This document shows, piece after piece, positions 6,408 to 14,417 of a DNA stretch of 18,094 bases. The stretch is from NCBI GenBank assembly GCA_964515255.1, contig CAZETL010000014.1:1-18094 (forward strand), written 5' to 3'. Under the pieces are notes generated by a model that was given only the letters and a program-made list of their open reading frames with translations, did not search any database and was not told the DNA's origin. Positions within the stretch are counted from its first letter, which is position 1; each line of letters opens with the position of its first letter. Both the position numbers and the translations under genes were made by a program. Source of the stretch: GCA-016699975 sp964515255. GTDB lineage: Bacteria > Patescibacteriota > Minisyncoccia > Moranbacterales > UBA1568.

Positions 6408-6860
6408 TTACTCCTCGACAAGCTTCAAGAGATATTTAACGCTGGAAATGAGAGAAGTTGCGTCCAGTATACTTATTTCCGCCGCAAGAGAATAGTCTTG
6501 TCGAGAAAAGCAGTAATCGTCTTGTCTTGGCGGTACGGGATATCCAAGTCTGCTCAGCGTGTGCGGATTGACAATTCGGTGGTATTTTTTGTCTTCTTTG
6601 TTGATAAGGTAATAGTAATGGCGCATTTTTTCCGGGCCGTCCTCGAGACATCTCTTGACCGCATATTTCTCATCATTTCCATTGAGTTCTCTCTTGTATG
6701 TCCTGAGAGTCTCCCGATTTCTGCTGGATTGTCGCACGAGAAACCAAAGAAATGTCACGAGCGCTACTCCAAGGAGAAACCTAATTTCTCCGAGCGAGAC
6801 AAAGAATCTATACATGGTTTGGACAGACTCGATCGTGGCGTCCAAGAGAACGGAGAGCAT
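6408..6860 (-). CDS. Single-TM protein with cytoplasmic-like domain, unknown
   Basis: A 150-residue protein with one clear membrane segment (about 27-43), followed by a basic linker (RQSSRNRETLRTYKREL) and a soluble domain of about 90 residues. That domain is rich in tyrosine and charged residues (KMRHHYYYL-like stretch, PVPPRQDDYCF) and ends in a hydrophobic helix. It is the first gene of a minus-strand operon; its stop is 5 bases from the yjbQ-family start, whose ribosome-binding site overlaps the stop. ATG 6860 is preceded by AAGAAAG; an internal ATG (residue 16) would keep the membrane segment. I recognise no family. The linkage to YjbQ and a P-loop kinase is the only functional hint. Confidence 0.7.
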   Translation of the reverse strand: MLSVLLDATIESVQTMYRFFVSLGEIRFLLGVALVTFLWFLVRQSSRNRETLRTYKRELNGNDEKYAVKRCLEDGPEKMRHYYYLINKEDKKYHRIVNPHTLSRLGYPVPPRQDDYCFSRQDYSLAAEISILDATSLISSVKYLLKLVEE

Positions 6861-6981
6861 AACTTTCTTCTTACCGATTTTGAATTGATCTGAGGGGTGA
6901 TATCGTCATGATTTTTCCGACGGAGTTCAGAAACGTGGGGAAATTCGAAGATTCAGGAGAAAAGATTCTCGGAGTGGATTT

Positions 6982-8484
6982 TCAATACATTATGACGGCG
7001 ATTGGTTGGAGGCGCGCAACGGGACGCGCAATATTATTCTCTCGGACGCTTGCAATGACATCTTCTGAACGCTTGTAATGTGACGCGTCCTGCTCAACTA
7101 CTTTCGATGATCGTCCGTTGTATAGCGTGACGCCCTTTTCGGAAAGTTTCTTGTCAAGCTCCATTTTATTTCTTGGGATGACGGAGTCAGTTTTCTCCTT
7201 TGACTTTCCGGCGCCGTGATTGCAAGAGAAGAAGCTTGAAGTATTTTCATCCGTGCCAACCACTAGATAGCCTTCGGTCGACATGGAGGTGGGGATGAAT
7301 GCCGGCTCACCGGTTTCTCGGAAAATCGGGTGGTGGCGCATTTTTGCCGGTCCGTAGGCGCGGCTGGTGCCATTTCTGTGCACCCACACATTTTTTTCAA
7401 AGTGTTCTTCACGCGAAACGAGGATATGCGGCATATCATAGAGAAGCTCAAAACCAGGATCGCGCCCGAGGACTGTTTTGACCGTCTCTGAGATATTGTG
7501 TGTTATTACGGCGCGGTTCGCATGCGCGAAATTGGAACAGGCATTTCTGGCGGTCATGTAGAGGTCGGCTTCGGCTCCCGAGAATTCTACAAGAGGCGCC
7601 TCTTTCCCGAAGTTAGACTCTCTAATTTTCTTTGCGATTGAGTTGATAGTTTCTCTGTGGGGGGTTCTCCAGAGGGATCGACCGAGATTCATCATGACGG
7701 CAGTCGACTTATGTTCGCGTTTTTTTGCGGTATACATGTACATGGTGTACTGCCCGAGGATTCCGGAGCCGCAGTGCACCATGAAGAGATAATCACCTTT
7801 CTTTACGCCGAATTTTTGCGCGAGAATCGCGTCTTCAATGCCGGTTACCTTCATAAGGTCGAGGAAATGGTTTCCGGCGGCTCCGAGGATTCCGGAGCGG
7901 AACTGCGCGAAAAAGAGAAAGAGCGGCGGTATGGCTCCGAGAATTTCTTGTTCAGACGCCTCTTTTCCGAAGAAGTTTCCCTGATCGAGTGAGTTCTCTG
8001 TCTCGAATTTTGTTTTGATATCGAGATGATCGATGAGGGAGTGGATGCCTTTTCGGCAGATGTCGATAATAACCCGGTAGGGGAGGTATGTCCCGACGTA
8101 TGCTTTCGTGGGGACGCGCGGAATGAGCGCCGTAAAGAGTTTTTCGATGTCGCCTGGTGAGAAATTTGATTCGTTGAGATTCGTCTTTACGAGACGCATG
8201 CCGCAGGCTGGATCTGAGTCATTGAGCTGGGGGAGGATGGCTCTCTCCGATGCGATAGTCGTTCCGGTGGCGTTCTTTCTTCCTGGTTTTGAGTGGACAT
8301 CCGCCATTGCGGCGATGTGATGAAAGAGTCCCTCGTTTGAAGCGACGCTTTCGAGTTGCTCAAGGGTTGATTCGTTTGGCATGAGCGGCTCCTGGACGTG
8401 GAAAACGACCGGGATTTTCATCTTGTCTGTCTTCATTTCTCGCCGATAAGGAGTATTTCCGACGAGGGGAAATCTTGTTGACAT
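6982..8484 (-). CDS. Divergent RtcB-family RNA ligase
   Basis: A 500-residue homologue of RtcB, which joins 2',3'-cyclic or 3'-phosphate RNA ends to 5'-OH ends using GTP and Mn2+ (tRNA splicing and RNA repair). The expected metal and catalytic residues are visible: ADVH (61-64), the DxxC ligand pair D91/C94 (DPACGM), NH at 205-206 in GAAGNHF, H237 in HCGSG, NFAHANR (318-324), H329 in ITHNI, and the guanylylated-histidine motif HGAG at 423-426. Deviations from the canonical family are HGAGK instead of HGAGR, HRNG (369-372) instead of HRKG, D209 for the usual glutamate after NHF, and a C-terminus ending IMY rather than IKG. The start is uncertain: 8484 has no ribosome-binding site, and the in-frame ATGs at 8436 and 8421 would remove 16 or 21 poorly conserved residues. 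No archease or PrfH gene is adjacent. Confidence 0.88.
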   Translation of the reverse strand: MSTRFPLVGNTPYRREMKTDKMKIPVVFHVQEPLMPNESTLEQLESVASNEGLFHHIAAMADVHSKPGRKNATGTTIASERAILPQLNDSDPACGMRLVKTNLNESNFSPGDIEKLFTALIPRVPTKAYVGTYLPYRVIIDICRKGIHSLIDHLDIKTKFETENSLDQGNFFGKEASEQEILGAIPPLFLFFAQFRSGILGAAGNHFLDLMKVTGIEDAILAQKFGVKKGDYLFMVHCGSGILGQYTMYMYTAKKREHKSTAVMMNLGRSLWRTPHRETINSIAKKIRESNFGKEAPLVEFSGAEADLYMTARNACSNFAHANRAVITHNISETVKTVLGRDPGFELLYDMPHILVSREEHFEKNVWVHRNGTSRAYGPAKMRHHPIFRETGEPAFIPTSMSTEGYLVVGTDENTSSFFSCNHGAGKSKEKTDSVIPRNKMELDKKLSEKGVTLYNGRSSKVVEQDASHYKRSEDVIASVRENNIARPVARLQPIAVIMY

Positions 8485-8552
8485 ATCAGATTGTTTAGAC
8501 TAATTTTCCTATGGTCCCGGCAATGTCCGGTTTTCTGTTACTTTAAAAATTT

Positions 8553-8557
8553 GGAGG
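8553..8557 (+). promoter_or_regulatory. Strong Shine-Dalgarno fixing a GTG start
   Basis: GGAGG at 8553-8557 sits exactly 5 bases before GTG 8563 and is the main reason to choose that start over the earlier in-frame TTG at 8491. Confidence 0.7.
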
Positions 8558-8562
8558 CTATT

Positions 8563-9000
8563 GTGAAGCCTAAAATTGTTTCTTTGGGAACGTTAACCGA
8601 TTGGGTACATCGGGTATGCCAATTGTTTGCGAGTACCCCTTCCATTCCGAAGCCGGGTTCGAAGTGTCTTCTCTTTTCCCGTATTTTGGGAAGTCGCACA
8701 TCCGGACGTGTCCTGCTTGAGGGATTCGCTGAGGAAAACCTCCTTCTTCACGCGCTTCCGGACGCTTTCCGGAAACTCTTGGAAAATCCGTGGGGAAGGA
8801 AATTTCGTATCTGGTTTGTGTTTAAAGCATGTTTCCAAGGGGAGAAAGGGGAGACTCTGGAGAAGAGAGTGTTTTTATGCTTTCGCCGGGATGGAGATAC
8901 TTTCTTCATCTCAAAATTTGTGCATGGAGATCCGGATTTCCCGACCATCCCGAAGGTGTTGAGAGCGAAGGCAAAATCCCTCGTTTGTTCCTATGCCTGA
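8563..9000 (+). CDS. Hypothetical basic soluble protein, + strand orphan
   Basis: A 145-residue protein of unknown family, starting at GTG with an ideal GGAGG spaced 5 bases upstream. It has no clear membrane segment or signal peptide. It is basic and aromatic-rich: a TDWVHRV helix near the N-terminus, a LLHALPDAFRKLLENPWGRKF segment in two parts in the middle, and a strand-like FISKFVHGDPDF segment before a basic C-terminus (about the last 15 residues, AKAKSL). No gene overlaps it on either strand, and it sits between the divergent rtcB gene and a convergent glycosyltransferase that ends 44 bases downstream. An overlapping + strand frame from 8627 is also open but lacks a ribosome-binding site. 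Confidence 0.55.
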   Translation: MKPKIVSLGTLTDWVHRVCQLFASTPSIPKPGSKCLLFSRILGSRTSGRVLLEGFAEENLLLHALPDAFRKLLENPWGRKFRIWFVFKACFQGEKGETLEKRVFLCFRRDGDTFFISKFVHGDPDFPTIPKVLRAKAKSLVCSYA

Positions 9001-9043
9001 GAAAAAAAAGTTCCTCTATGCGACTTTTCTCTTGTCTCCAACC

Positions 9044-10174
9044 TCAGGAAAGATACGCGTTCCGATACATCTGAACCGTTTCGTTGAGATTAAAATTCTG
9101 TTCTACAAATGCTCTTGCGCTCCTGCCAAGGGCATTTCTTTTTGCCTCATCGGCGCGCAGAGCCTCGATTGTTTCCCAGAGCTCCTCCCCGTCGCCTCGT
9201 GGAATCGTAACAGAAATATCCGGATTTGAGAACTCTTTGAATATCGGAAGGTCGGAGAGGATTACAGGCCTACCGCAGGCGTAGGCTTCGAGGATGACGA
9301 GGGGGACGTCGAATTTTCCATGCATATCGGCAACGGGGAAGGTGACAATGTCGGCAATGTTATAGAGTGCGGCGACGTCGGAGACGGTATCGCTAAAACG
9401 AATACGGTCGAGAATGCCGGCATCGAGAAAACGTTTTTTGAGTTCTTCTTTTTTTTGCTGGTCGGCGCGGTTTTTCACGCGGAGGGCGAAGAGGAATCGC
9501 AGATGATTGTTTTTTTGGATTTCTGCCCGGAGATGCGCAATGAGCATATCGGCAATCATGTCGGTTGCCCCGAGCCGGGCGTATTCGCCGGCATAGGAAA
9601 CGACAAAATCCCGAGGGGAGAGATTGAGTCGTTCGAGTGTCCCAGGATCTTTCGGCTTTGGCGAGAATCGATCGAGGTCGATTCCGGGGTATACTCGCGA
9701 GACGTTCTGGAATCCGAAACTTTGCAGTTTATTCTTCGAATGGTCGGTGTAGACGACGAGTTTTTTCGCAAAGAACATCTGTTTCCATTGTTCTTCAGTC
9801 CATTGTTCTTCGCGGAGAGTTGCGATGGTTTGAATGGTATTCTGGTGAGATCCGAACATTTTCTGGAGAAGGAAGGAGTTGAAGGGAGTCGGCGTGAAGA
9901 GAAAATGGACGATATCGAAACGATGTCTCGCTCGAGCGAGAAATGATATCAAGCGGAGTTTCGCTTTGAAATCGAAATGGCCGCTTCTAAATATCGGGTG
10001 CTGGACGATATTTTCTCCAAGTCCGTCAAGCTTATCTTTCGCCGTAAGGAGATGAAATTCAAACTCCGGGTTGCGGAAGCTCTTCGCGAGGGAGTACGCG
10101 AAATTTTTGGAAGCTTCATCCCAAGGAGGGACAAGCGGGCGCGTCACGAGGAGAATTTTCTGTTTGATCGGCAT
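9044..10174 (-). CDS. Glycosyltransferase family 4-like (GT-B fold)
   Basis: A 376-residue two-domain glycosyltransferase. The N-terminal domain starts with ILLVTRPLVPPWDEA and contains DIVHF (87-91). The linker VYPGIDLDRFSP (161-172) is typical of GT4, and the C-terminal domain carries SYAGEY, ADIVTFP and the donor-binding VILEAYACGRPVILSD (293-308). In GT4 enzymes the donor site normally reads E-x7-E; here the second glutamate is present (E296) but the position eight residues earlier is F288, so the first glutamate is lost. The KNRAD segment after the FALRVK strand fits the phosphate-binding region. The donor and acceptor cannot be read from sequence. It is a lone minus-strand gene flanked by two + strand orphan genes, apart from the main glycan run that begins upstream at 10875. 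Confidence 0.88.
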   Translation of the reverse strand: MPIKQKILLVTRPLVPPWDEASKNFAYSLAKSFRNPEFEFHLLTAKDKLDGLGENIVQHPIFRSGHFDFKAKLRLISFLARARHRFDIVHFLFTPTPFNSFLLQKMFGSHQNTIQTIATLREEQWTEEQWKQMFFAKKLVVYTDHSKNKLQSFGFQNVSRVYPGIDLDRFSPKPKDPGTLERLNLSPRDFVVSYAGEYARLGATDMIADMLIAHLRAEIQKNNHLRFLFALRVKNRADQQKKEELKKRFLDAGILDRIRFSDTVSDVAALYNIADIVTFPVADMHGKFDVPLVILEAYACGRPVILSDLPIFKEFSNPDISVTIPRGDGEELWETIEALRADEAKRNALGRSARAFVEQNFNLNETVQMYRNAYLS

Positions 10175-10307
10175 AAAACTAGTGGCAGCATATCACGAAT
10201 AACGGGAGGGGAATAGAAAACCGGAAGACAGAATGTCTAGTTTCTTGGGAGGCTTCTCCTTAGTTTGCCTTATCTTATATGGAGTCATTGGAGTTAGGTT
10301 AATACTG

Positions 10308-10336
10308 TTGATATTTGTCGTAACCTAGAGTATATT
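10308..10336 (+). promoter_or_regulatory. Good sigma70-type promoter for the 10399 gene
   Basis: TTGATA at 10308-10313 and TATATT at 10331-10336 are separated by exactly 17 bases. Predicted transcription start is near 10343, leaving a leader of about 55 bases before the gene at 10399. This is one of the two best promoter matches in the window. The remaining part of the 10175-10398 gap shows only short imperfect palindromes. Confidence 0.65.
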
Positions 10337-10398
10337 GTCTCGATGTTCTTTGAGAAAGAGAATCTGTTCTTGGAAACCTGAAACTTGGAGGTGCGGCG

Positions 10399-10836
10399 AT
10401 GCTTCGACGATACTTGAGAGTAGCGTGGTATGTGTGTTTCCTCGTTTTTTTCAGCTTAGCTGTCTATAGAGGGTGGTCTGATCCTTGGATTCTAGCGATT
10501 TCTTTGTTGTTGCTGGGCGTTTGTTTCTCGGCGTATTTCAGAGGTCTTATCTCTGAAGAAATCGAAAAGATGTCGGACTGTCCTTTCTTGTCCGTTCTCG
10601 GGATTGTCGGCTTCCTTTTTCTCATTTCTGGAAATGAACTTCTTGTGACGTGGACTGGAGAGAATTCGGTCGTTTCCTGCTTGTTGAAAACGATAGAATT
10701 TCTGCTTGCGTCCATTGCGCTTTGGGTAGCTTTCCTGGAAGGGGCATATTCTTTGTATAATTTTTTGAGAGAAAAGTTCCGTGGAAACGGAGGAGAAGAT
10801 GAAGGCGCGCCCCCTCCAGTGAGAGATCATTCATGA
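10399..10836 (+). CDS. Small four-TM membrane protein, + strand orphan
   Basis: A 145-residue integral membrane protein with about four hydrophobic segments (approximately residues 7-23, 30-46, 63-81 and 94-116) and a hydrophilic, acidic-then-proline C-terminal tail. The start is well supported: GGAGG at 10387-10391 lies 7 bases before the ATG, and a near-consensus promoter lies upstream. The first loop contains YRGWSDPW and the second ISEEIEK. I recognise no family. It stands alone between two minus-strand glycosylation genes, and its end is 38 bases from the convergent anchored protein. It resembles the gene at 4804 in size and topology, but I see no clear sequence similarity. Confidence 0.72.
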   Translation: MLRRYLRVAWYVCFLVFFSLAVYRGWSDPWILAISLLLLGVCFSAYFRGLISEEIEKMSDCPFLSVLGIVGFLFLISGNELLVTWTGENSVVSCLLKTIEFLLASIALWVAFLEGAYSLYNFLREKFRGNGGEDEGAPPPVRDHS

Positions 10837-10874
10837 TCCGTCCGTGGTATTTCGTTTTCTGTGAGAGTTGTTCT

Positions 10875-11249
10875 TTATCTCTTGTATATTTCTTTTCGCT
10901 TCGACCAATCTCTGCTCGAAGCGTTTTCTTTTCCGTCTATCCATACGGTGATTCGGACAGGTTTCCCTTCCGGATTTTGGGCAGGGATAATCTTTTCCTC
11001 CCCGGCCGCTATTTCGATGGAATCGGACCGGACATTCGAACCATCGATCGAGATGTTAAAGGAAAACAATCTCGAGTTGCCGAAATTCTCAAGAGAGAAA
11101 CTTGCGTCGGCTGCATTGGTTGAAATGAATGCTATGGACCACCAGTCAGAATTCGTTGGATTTTCGAGGTAGCTTGTTCTTTGCCAGAGAATCGCGCCGC
11201 AGACGACGGTAACGATGGCAACTATTGTGACAAGAAACGAATCTTTCAT
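10875..11249 (-). CDS. Membrane-anchored extracytoplasmic beta-rich protein
   Basis: A 124-residue protein with an N-terminal signal anchor (about residues 5-22) and a soluble domain of about 100 residues with alternating hydrophobic residues and short turns (SFNISIDGS, SIEIAAGEEK, VRITVWIDGKE). This suggests a small beta-sandwich of the CARDB or bacterial Ig-like kind; no specific family is recognised. It is the last gene of the minus-strand glycan run, starting 26 bases after the GT-C-like gene. It may be an accessory extracytoplasmic partner of that enzyme, an inference from position only. Similar beta domains occur at the C-termini of some large archaeal and bacterial membrane glycosylation proteins. 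Confidence 0.65.
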   Translation of the reverse strand: MKDSFLVTIVAIVTVVCGAILWQRTSYLENPTNSDWWSIAFISTNAADASFSLENFGNSRLFSFNISIDGSNVRSDSIEIAAGEEKIIPAQNPEGKPVRITVWIDGKENASSRDWSKRKEIYKR

Positions 11250-11275
11250 AGAGACGAGAATGAGGTTGGTTCCGC

Positions 11276-13207
11276 CTACTTGGACCGCTTGTATACGGCT
11301 ATGTCGTCCGAAGCGTAGAGAAGCGACATATTTTTTGCCCGGTTAAACTGAGCTGAGTCAAATCTCGGGTTTACGACAACGGTTGACACTCCAGTCGATT
11401 CGAAACAGGAAATACCTTTGGGAGTATTGGGGGCGGATATCATGAGGAGCGTGCATTGTTCCCGCGGGGTTGAATCATCTGCATAGCGGCGGAAATAGCC
11501 TCTCGAAAGAGGGTAAGAATAATCTCTCATAAAGAAGAGTTTCATCCAGGAATCGGCGGCAATATAATTGTGGTCTTTGAGGATCCACTCGTTTTCAGGT
11601 ATTTGCCCTACGAGCCAATTCGAAACAGCGTACGTTTGGGTGGCTCCCTTGGCGTTTGTCGTTGAGAGTGCGCCTGAATTATCAAAAAAGCCTCCAGTGA
11701 TGATGGTGACAAAGAGAACTGCAAATGACCATTGCAGGAGACGGTTTGGCGTTCCAGTTCTGTTTTTCCGAAAGAAGAGATGAACAAGAGAAAATCCGGC
11801 AAGGAGCGCTATGGGAAAGGATGCGTAGGTTCCAATTCGATTTGATGGGATATCGAGGAGAACTGCTCCCGGGAAGAGCGACATAATAATGAGTCCGAAT
11901 CCCCAGCCGACCATGATGGCCGCTCCGATATTTCGTTTTGCATTTGAAAATGCAAGCGTGAGAAGCGCAGCAAGTCCGAGTCCGAGCCGGGAGCTTCCCG
12001 TTCCGACGGAGAATTCTGAAAACTCGAGTCCTTCGCGGGTCGATTTCGACGGACTTCCGAGGGCAGTGTCGACGGCATGCATATCGAGATATGTTGGCGT
12101 ATAGATAAAGAGAACGGTTACGACAACGAATGCGAGAGTGGCCATTGGAAACGGAGAGAGGAGGATTCGAAGATTGTCTCGAAGCGTCGAAATGGCGTTT
12201 TTTGGACCGAACGCAATGAATGAAAGGAGCGAGAAGAGGGAAATGTAGAGGAATACGAGCGTCGAGAGATGATGCGTGAACCCGAGTGTTCCGAGAAACA
12301 GGAGGGCTATCGCAAACCAGATGACGCGCTTCTCTCTGAGAGCACGAAAGAACGAGAGAATAATCACGGGGATGAAGAGATTTCCGAGGAGGTTTCCAAT
12401 AACTCCGCCGCTTACATACTTCGCCTCCGGGGACGAAATTGCCCAGAGCGGACCAGCGATAAATGCAACAATGAGGAATCCCTTCCGAGCCATTCCGGGT
12501 CCTTGGAAAATTTCTTCAAAGAAACGGTAAGCGAGAATGCTCAATGCGAATATGGTTGCGATATTTGCAAAGAGGAGGAAGATCGACGGAAATGCTGACA
12601 AGAAATCTACGCCGGAAACCAGCGCGATGGCAGCGAAGGGAAGGTGTTCTCCGATGATGAAATCGTCGATCGGTTCTGGGGCGGTGAGTGTATTTTCCCC
12701 GTTCTCGAGCGAGACGTTTATCTTTTGGTATTCTGGGATTGATCTGGATTGGACAATGGTTTTTGCCCAGTACATGTGATGTCCCAGGTCTGTTGAGGTT
12801 GGTAAAATGGCGTCCCAGAGAAATGCGGCTTTGAAGGTGATAGCCAGAATAAATATTCCGATGAAGATCAAGGATTCTCCTTTGGAGAAACGCAAGCTTT
12901 CAAATCCGAACCAATCCTTAAAGGAGCCTCTTCTTTTTAGGAAAAAGATGAGTAGTATTGGGATGACGGTTAAGAATCCGGAGAGGGAAAGGATCGACGT
13001 TCTTGAGATTGGAATCCCGAATCTTGCTAAGTAGAGCATTCCAAAATCAATGAGGGTAATACTGCCAACGAGAGAGAGGACGAGGAATTCAAAGACGAGC
13101 AGACGAAGGGATGATCGCTGCAAGAAGAAGAGAAGCCAGACTGCACCAGGGAGAAGAAAAAGGATGAAGAATGCAAGAAGGAAGAGGGGGAATTGAGTGA
13201 TGTTCAT
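11276..13207 (-). CDS. Large multi-TM GT-C-like glycosyltransferase
   Basis: A 643-residue membrane protein with roughly a dozen hydrophobic segments in the first 500 residues and a soluble C-terminal part (about 540-643) that should face outside. The loop after the third or fourth segment holds TDLGHHMYW, with D140 in the position typical of the catalytic acidic residue in GT-C enzymes (dolichol- or undecaprenyl-phosphate-sugar users such as ArnT/PMT/STT3-like proteins), followed by SRSIPEYQK. A second acidic loop (PEPIDDFIIGEH, around 175-190) precedes more membrane segments. No DxD nucleotide-sugar motif is present, as expected for lipid-linked donors. Its start overlaps the upstream GT4 gene by 4 bases (ATGA), so the two are translationally coupled. 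It would use lipid-phosphate sugars made by the GT2 at 15010, an inference. Confidence 0.75.
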   Translation of the reverse strand: MNITQFPLFLLAFFILFLLPGAVWLLFFLQRSSLRLLVFEFLVLSLVGSITLIDFGMLYLARFGIPISRTSILSLSGFLTVIPILLIFFLKRRGSFKDWFGFESLRFSKGESLIFIGIFILAITFKAAFLWDAILPTSTDLGHHMYWAKTIVQSRSIPEYQKINVSLENGENTLTAPEPIDDFIIGEHLPFAAIALVSGVDFLSAFPSIFLLFANIATIFALSILAYRFFEEIFQGPGMARKGFLIVAFIAGPLWAISSPEAKYVSGGVIGNLLGNLFIPVIILSFFRALREKRVIWFAIALLFLGTLGFTHHLSTLVFLYISLFSLLSFIAFGPKNAISTLRDNLRILLSPFPMATLAFVVVTVLFIYTPTYLDMHAVDTALGSPSKSTREGLEFSEFSVGTGSSRLGLGLAALLTLAFSNAKRNIGAAIMVGWGFGLIIMSLFPGAVLLDIPSNRIGTYASFPIALLAGFSLVHLFFRKNRTGTPNRLLQWSFAVLFVTIITGGFFDNSGALSTTNAKGATQTYAVSNWLVGQIPENEWILKDHNYIAADSWMKLFFMRDYSYPLSRGYFRRYADDSTPREQCTLLMISAPNTPKGISCFESTGVSTVVVNPRFDSAQFNRAKNMSLLYASDDIAVYKRSK

Positions 13208-14358
13208 GAGTTTTTGTTTCTAATGTCCGACTTCATTGTTGCATTCCGCCCGGCTTTCTTCAAATCGTGTTCGCCGGTCACGCGAGCGATAGTTTCTTCA
13301 ATGCAGTCCATGTATTGGGCGGATATTGTATTCCAGCTGAAGTTTTGGATGATGTATTGTCTGGTGCTCTCTCGGAGGGCGTTCCGAACGGATTTGTCAC
13401 TTATGAGACGCTCGATTTTTTGTTTCCAATCGGAAGCGTTTTCCGGTTCGGCAAACATGCCGTTCCGCCCCTCCGAGAAAGCATCTCGAAGTCCTTCGAG
13501 GCGAGACACGATGACTGGCGTGCCGCATGACGCAGCTTCGAGTGGAGTGAGACCGAACCCTTCCATATCGTTTGGTACGGATATGTTCGGCTGTATGAAA
13601 ATATCCGCAGTGTTCATGAGAATGTCTCGAGCGTGGTTGGTGATGTATCCGAGAGTTTTTACTTGAGTAAAGAGGCGAGTTTCTTCGATGGCGGCACGAA
13701 TATTGTCCCGATCTTGGCCATCGCCTGCAATGACGTAGATGGTTGTTTTCGGAAGGGACGGAAGGACGTTCCGGATAAACCAAGCGACGCCTTTGCGTCT
13801 TGCAAGCCGCCCAATGGTGAGAAGGACTTGTTTTCCGGATACGGATGTATCGATGATCCCTTCGAGGTCTTTCCTCGTATACTCCGGATGGAAGTGTTGG
13901 TTCGGATCGATGCCGTTCGGAACGAACTTGAAGCGCTCTCTTGGGATGCCATGGCGGATGCCCGTCTCTATTGTCTCGTTTCCGACTGCGATGAGGCGGT
14001 CGAGTCTTGGCAGGAATTTTTGAACCCAGAGAATTTGATAGAGGAAAAACGGATAGGTAATGTCAAGTCCATGAACGATGGAGAGGACTGGTTTCTTTGG
14101 GAAAAACACTTTGATGAACCAACCAACGAGAGACAGTACCCCGTCTCCGAGCAGTATCGCATCGTATTTTCGAATTGAGACGAGTGTATAGATTAGTGCG
14201 TACGGGAGAAACAATGGGAGCATTTTCTTTCCGAATCGATTTGCGATGATGGTGGTGTTCGATTGGGAACAAAGTTCTTTCCCAAGCGAGAAGTTTTGAT
14301 TCTCGATGCCGCCGACGACAGGCGGATACGCTCGGGAAATAAAGAGAATGCGGAGCAT
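13204..14358 (-). CDS. Glycosyltransferase family 4 (GT-B)
   Basis: A 384-residue GT4 enzyme with all the usual landmarks: the acceptor-domain glycine loop SRAYPPVVGGIEN (8-20), HGLDITYP, FVPNGIDPNQ (145-154), the donor-phosphate motif GRLARRKG (183-190), AGDG (211-214) and the intact E-x7-E motif EGFGLTPLE (E266, E274) followed by CGTPVIVSR. It transfers a sugar from a nucleotide-activated donor to a membrane-linked glycan in the cytoplasm; the specific sugar cannot be read. The C-terminus is basic (KKAGRNATMKSDIRNKNS), longer than needed and possibly membrane-associating. Its last codons overlap the GT-C-like gene by 4 bases. It lies 59 bases downstream of the small membrane-protein gene at 14418. 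Confidence 0.93.
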   Translation of the reverse strand: MLRILFISRAYPPVVGGIENQNFSLGKELCSQSNTTIIANRFGKKMLPLFLPYALIYTLVSIRKYDAILLGDGVLSLVGWFIKVFFPKKPVLSIVHGLDITYPFFLYQILWVQKFLPRLDRLIAVGNETIETGIRHGIPRERFKFVPNGIDPNQHFHPEYTRKDLEGIIDTSVSGKQVLLTIGRLARRKGVAWFIRNVLPSLPKTTIYVIAGDGQDRDNIRAAIEETRLFTQVKTLGYITNHARDILMNTADIFIQPNISVPNDMEGFGLTPLEAASCGTPVIVSRLEGLRDAFSEGRNGMFAEPENASDWKQKIERLISDKSVRNALRESTRQYIIQNFSWNTISAQYMDCIEETIARVTGEHDLKKAGRNATMKSDIRNKNS

Positions 14359-14417
14359 ACGGGAAGTTTCAATTTTCTACTGATTCAGGGAGGCGCAAGT
14401 TCCAAAAATAATAATTC

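Noticed and set aside
5968..6495. Long + strand ORF of 175 codons
   Set aside because: It is the antisense of the YjbQ-family gene, whose motifs are unmistakable; the translated antisense has no family character.
8996..9047. A/T stem (GAGAAAA/TTTTCTC) between the 8563 gene and the convergent GT4
   Set aside because: Pairing is almost all A-T with a bulge; a bidirectional terminator is possible but not supported.
9320..9946. Long + strand ORF of 208 codons
   Set aside because: Antisense of the GT4 gene at 9044-10174; no independent ribosome-binding site or motif.
10226..10238. 13-base perfect palindrome AGACA-gaa-TGTCT upstream of the 10399 gene
   Set aside because: Too short and single-copy; it lies about 80 bases upstream of the -35 box and has no recognised regulator.
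13633..14178. + strand ORF of 181 codons
   Set aside because: Antisense of the GT4 gene at 13204-14358.
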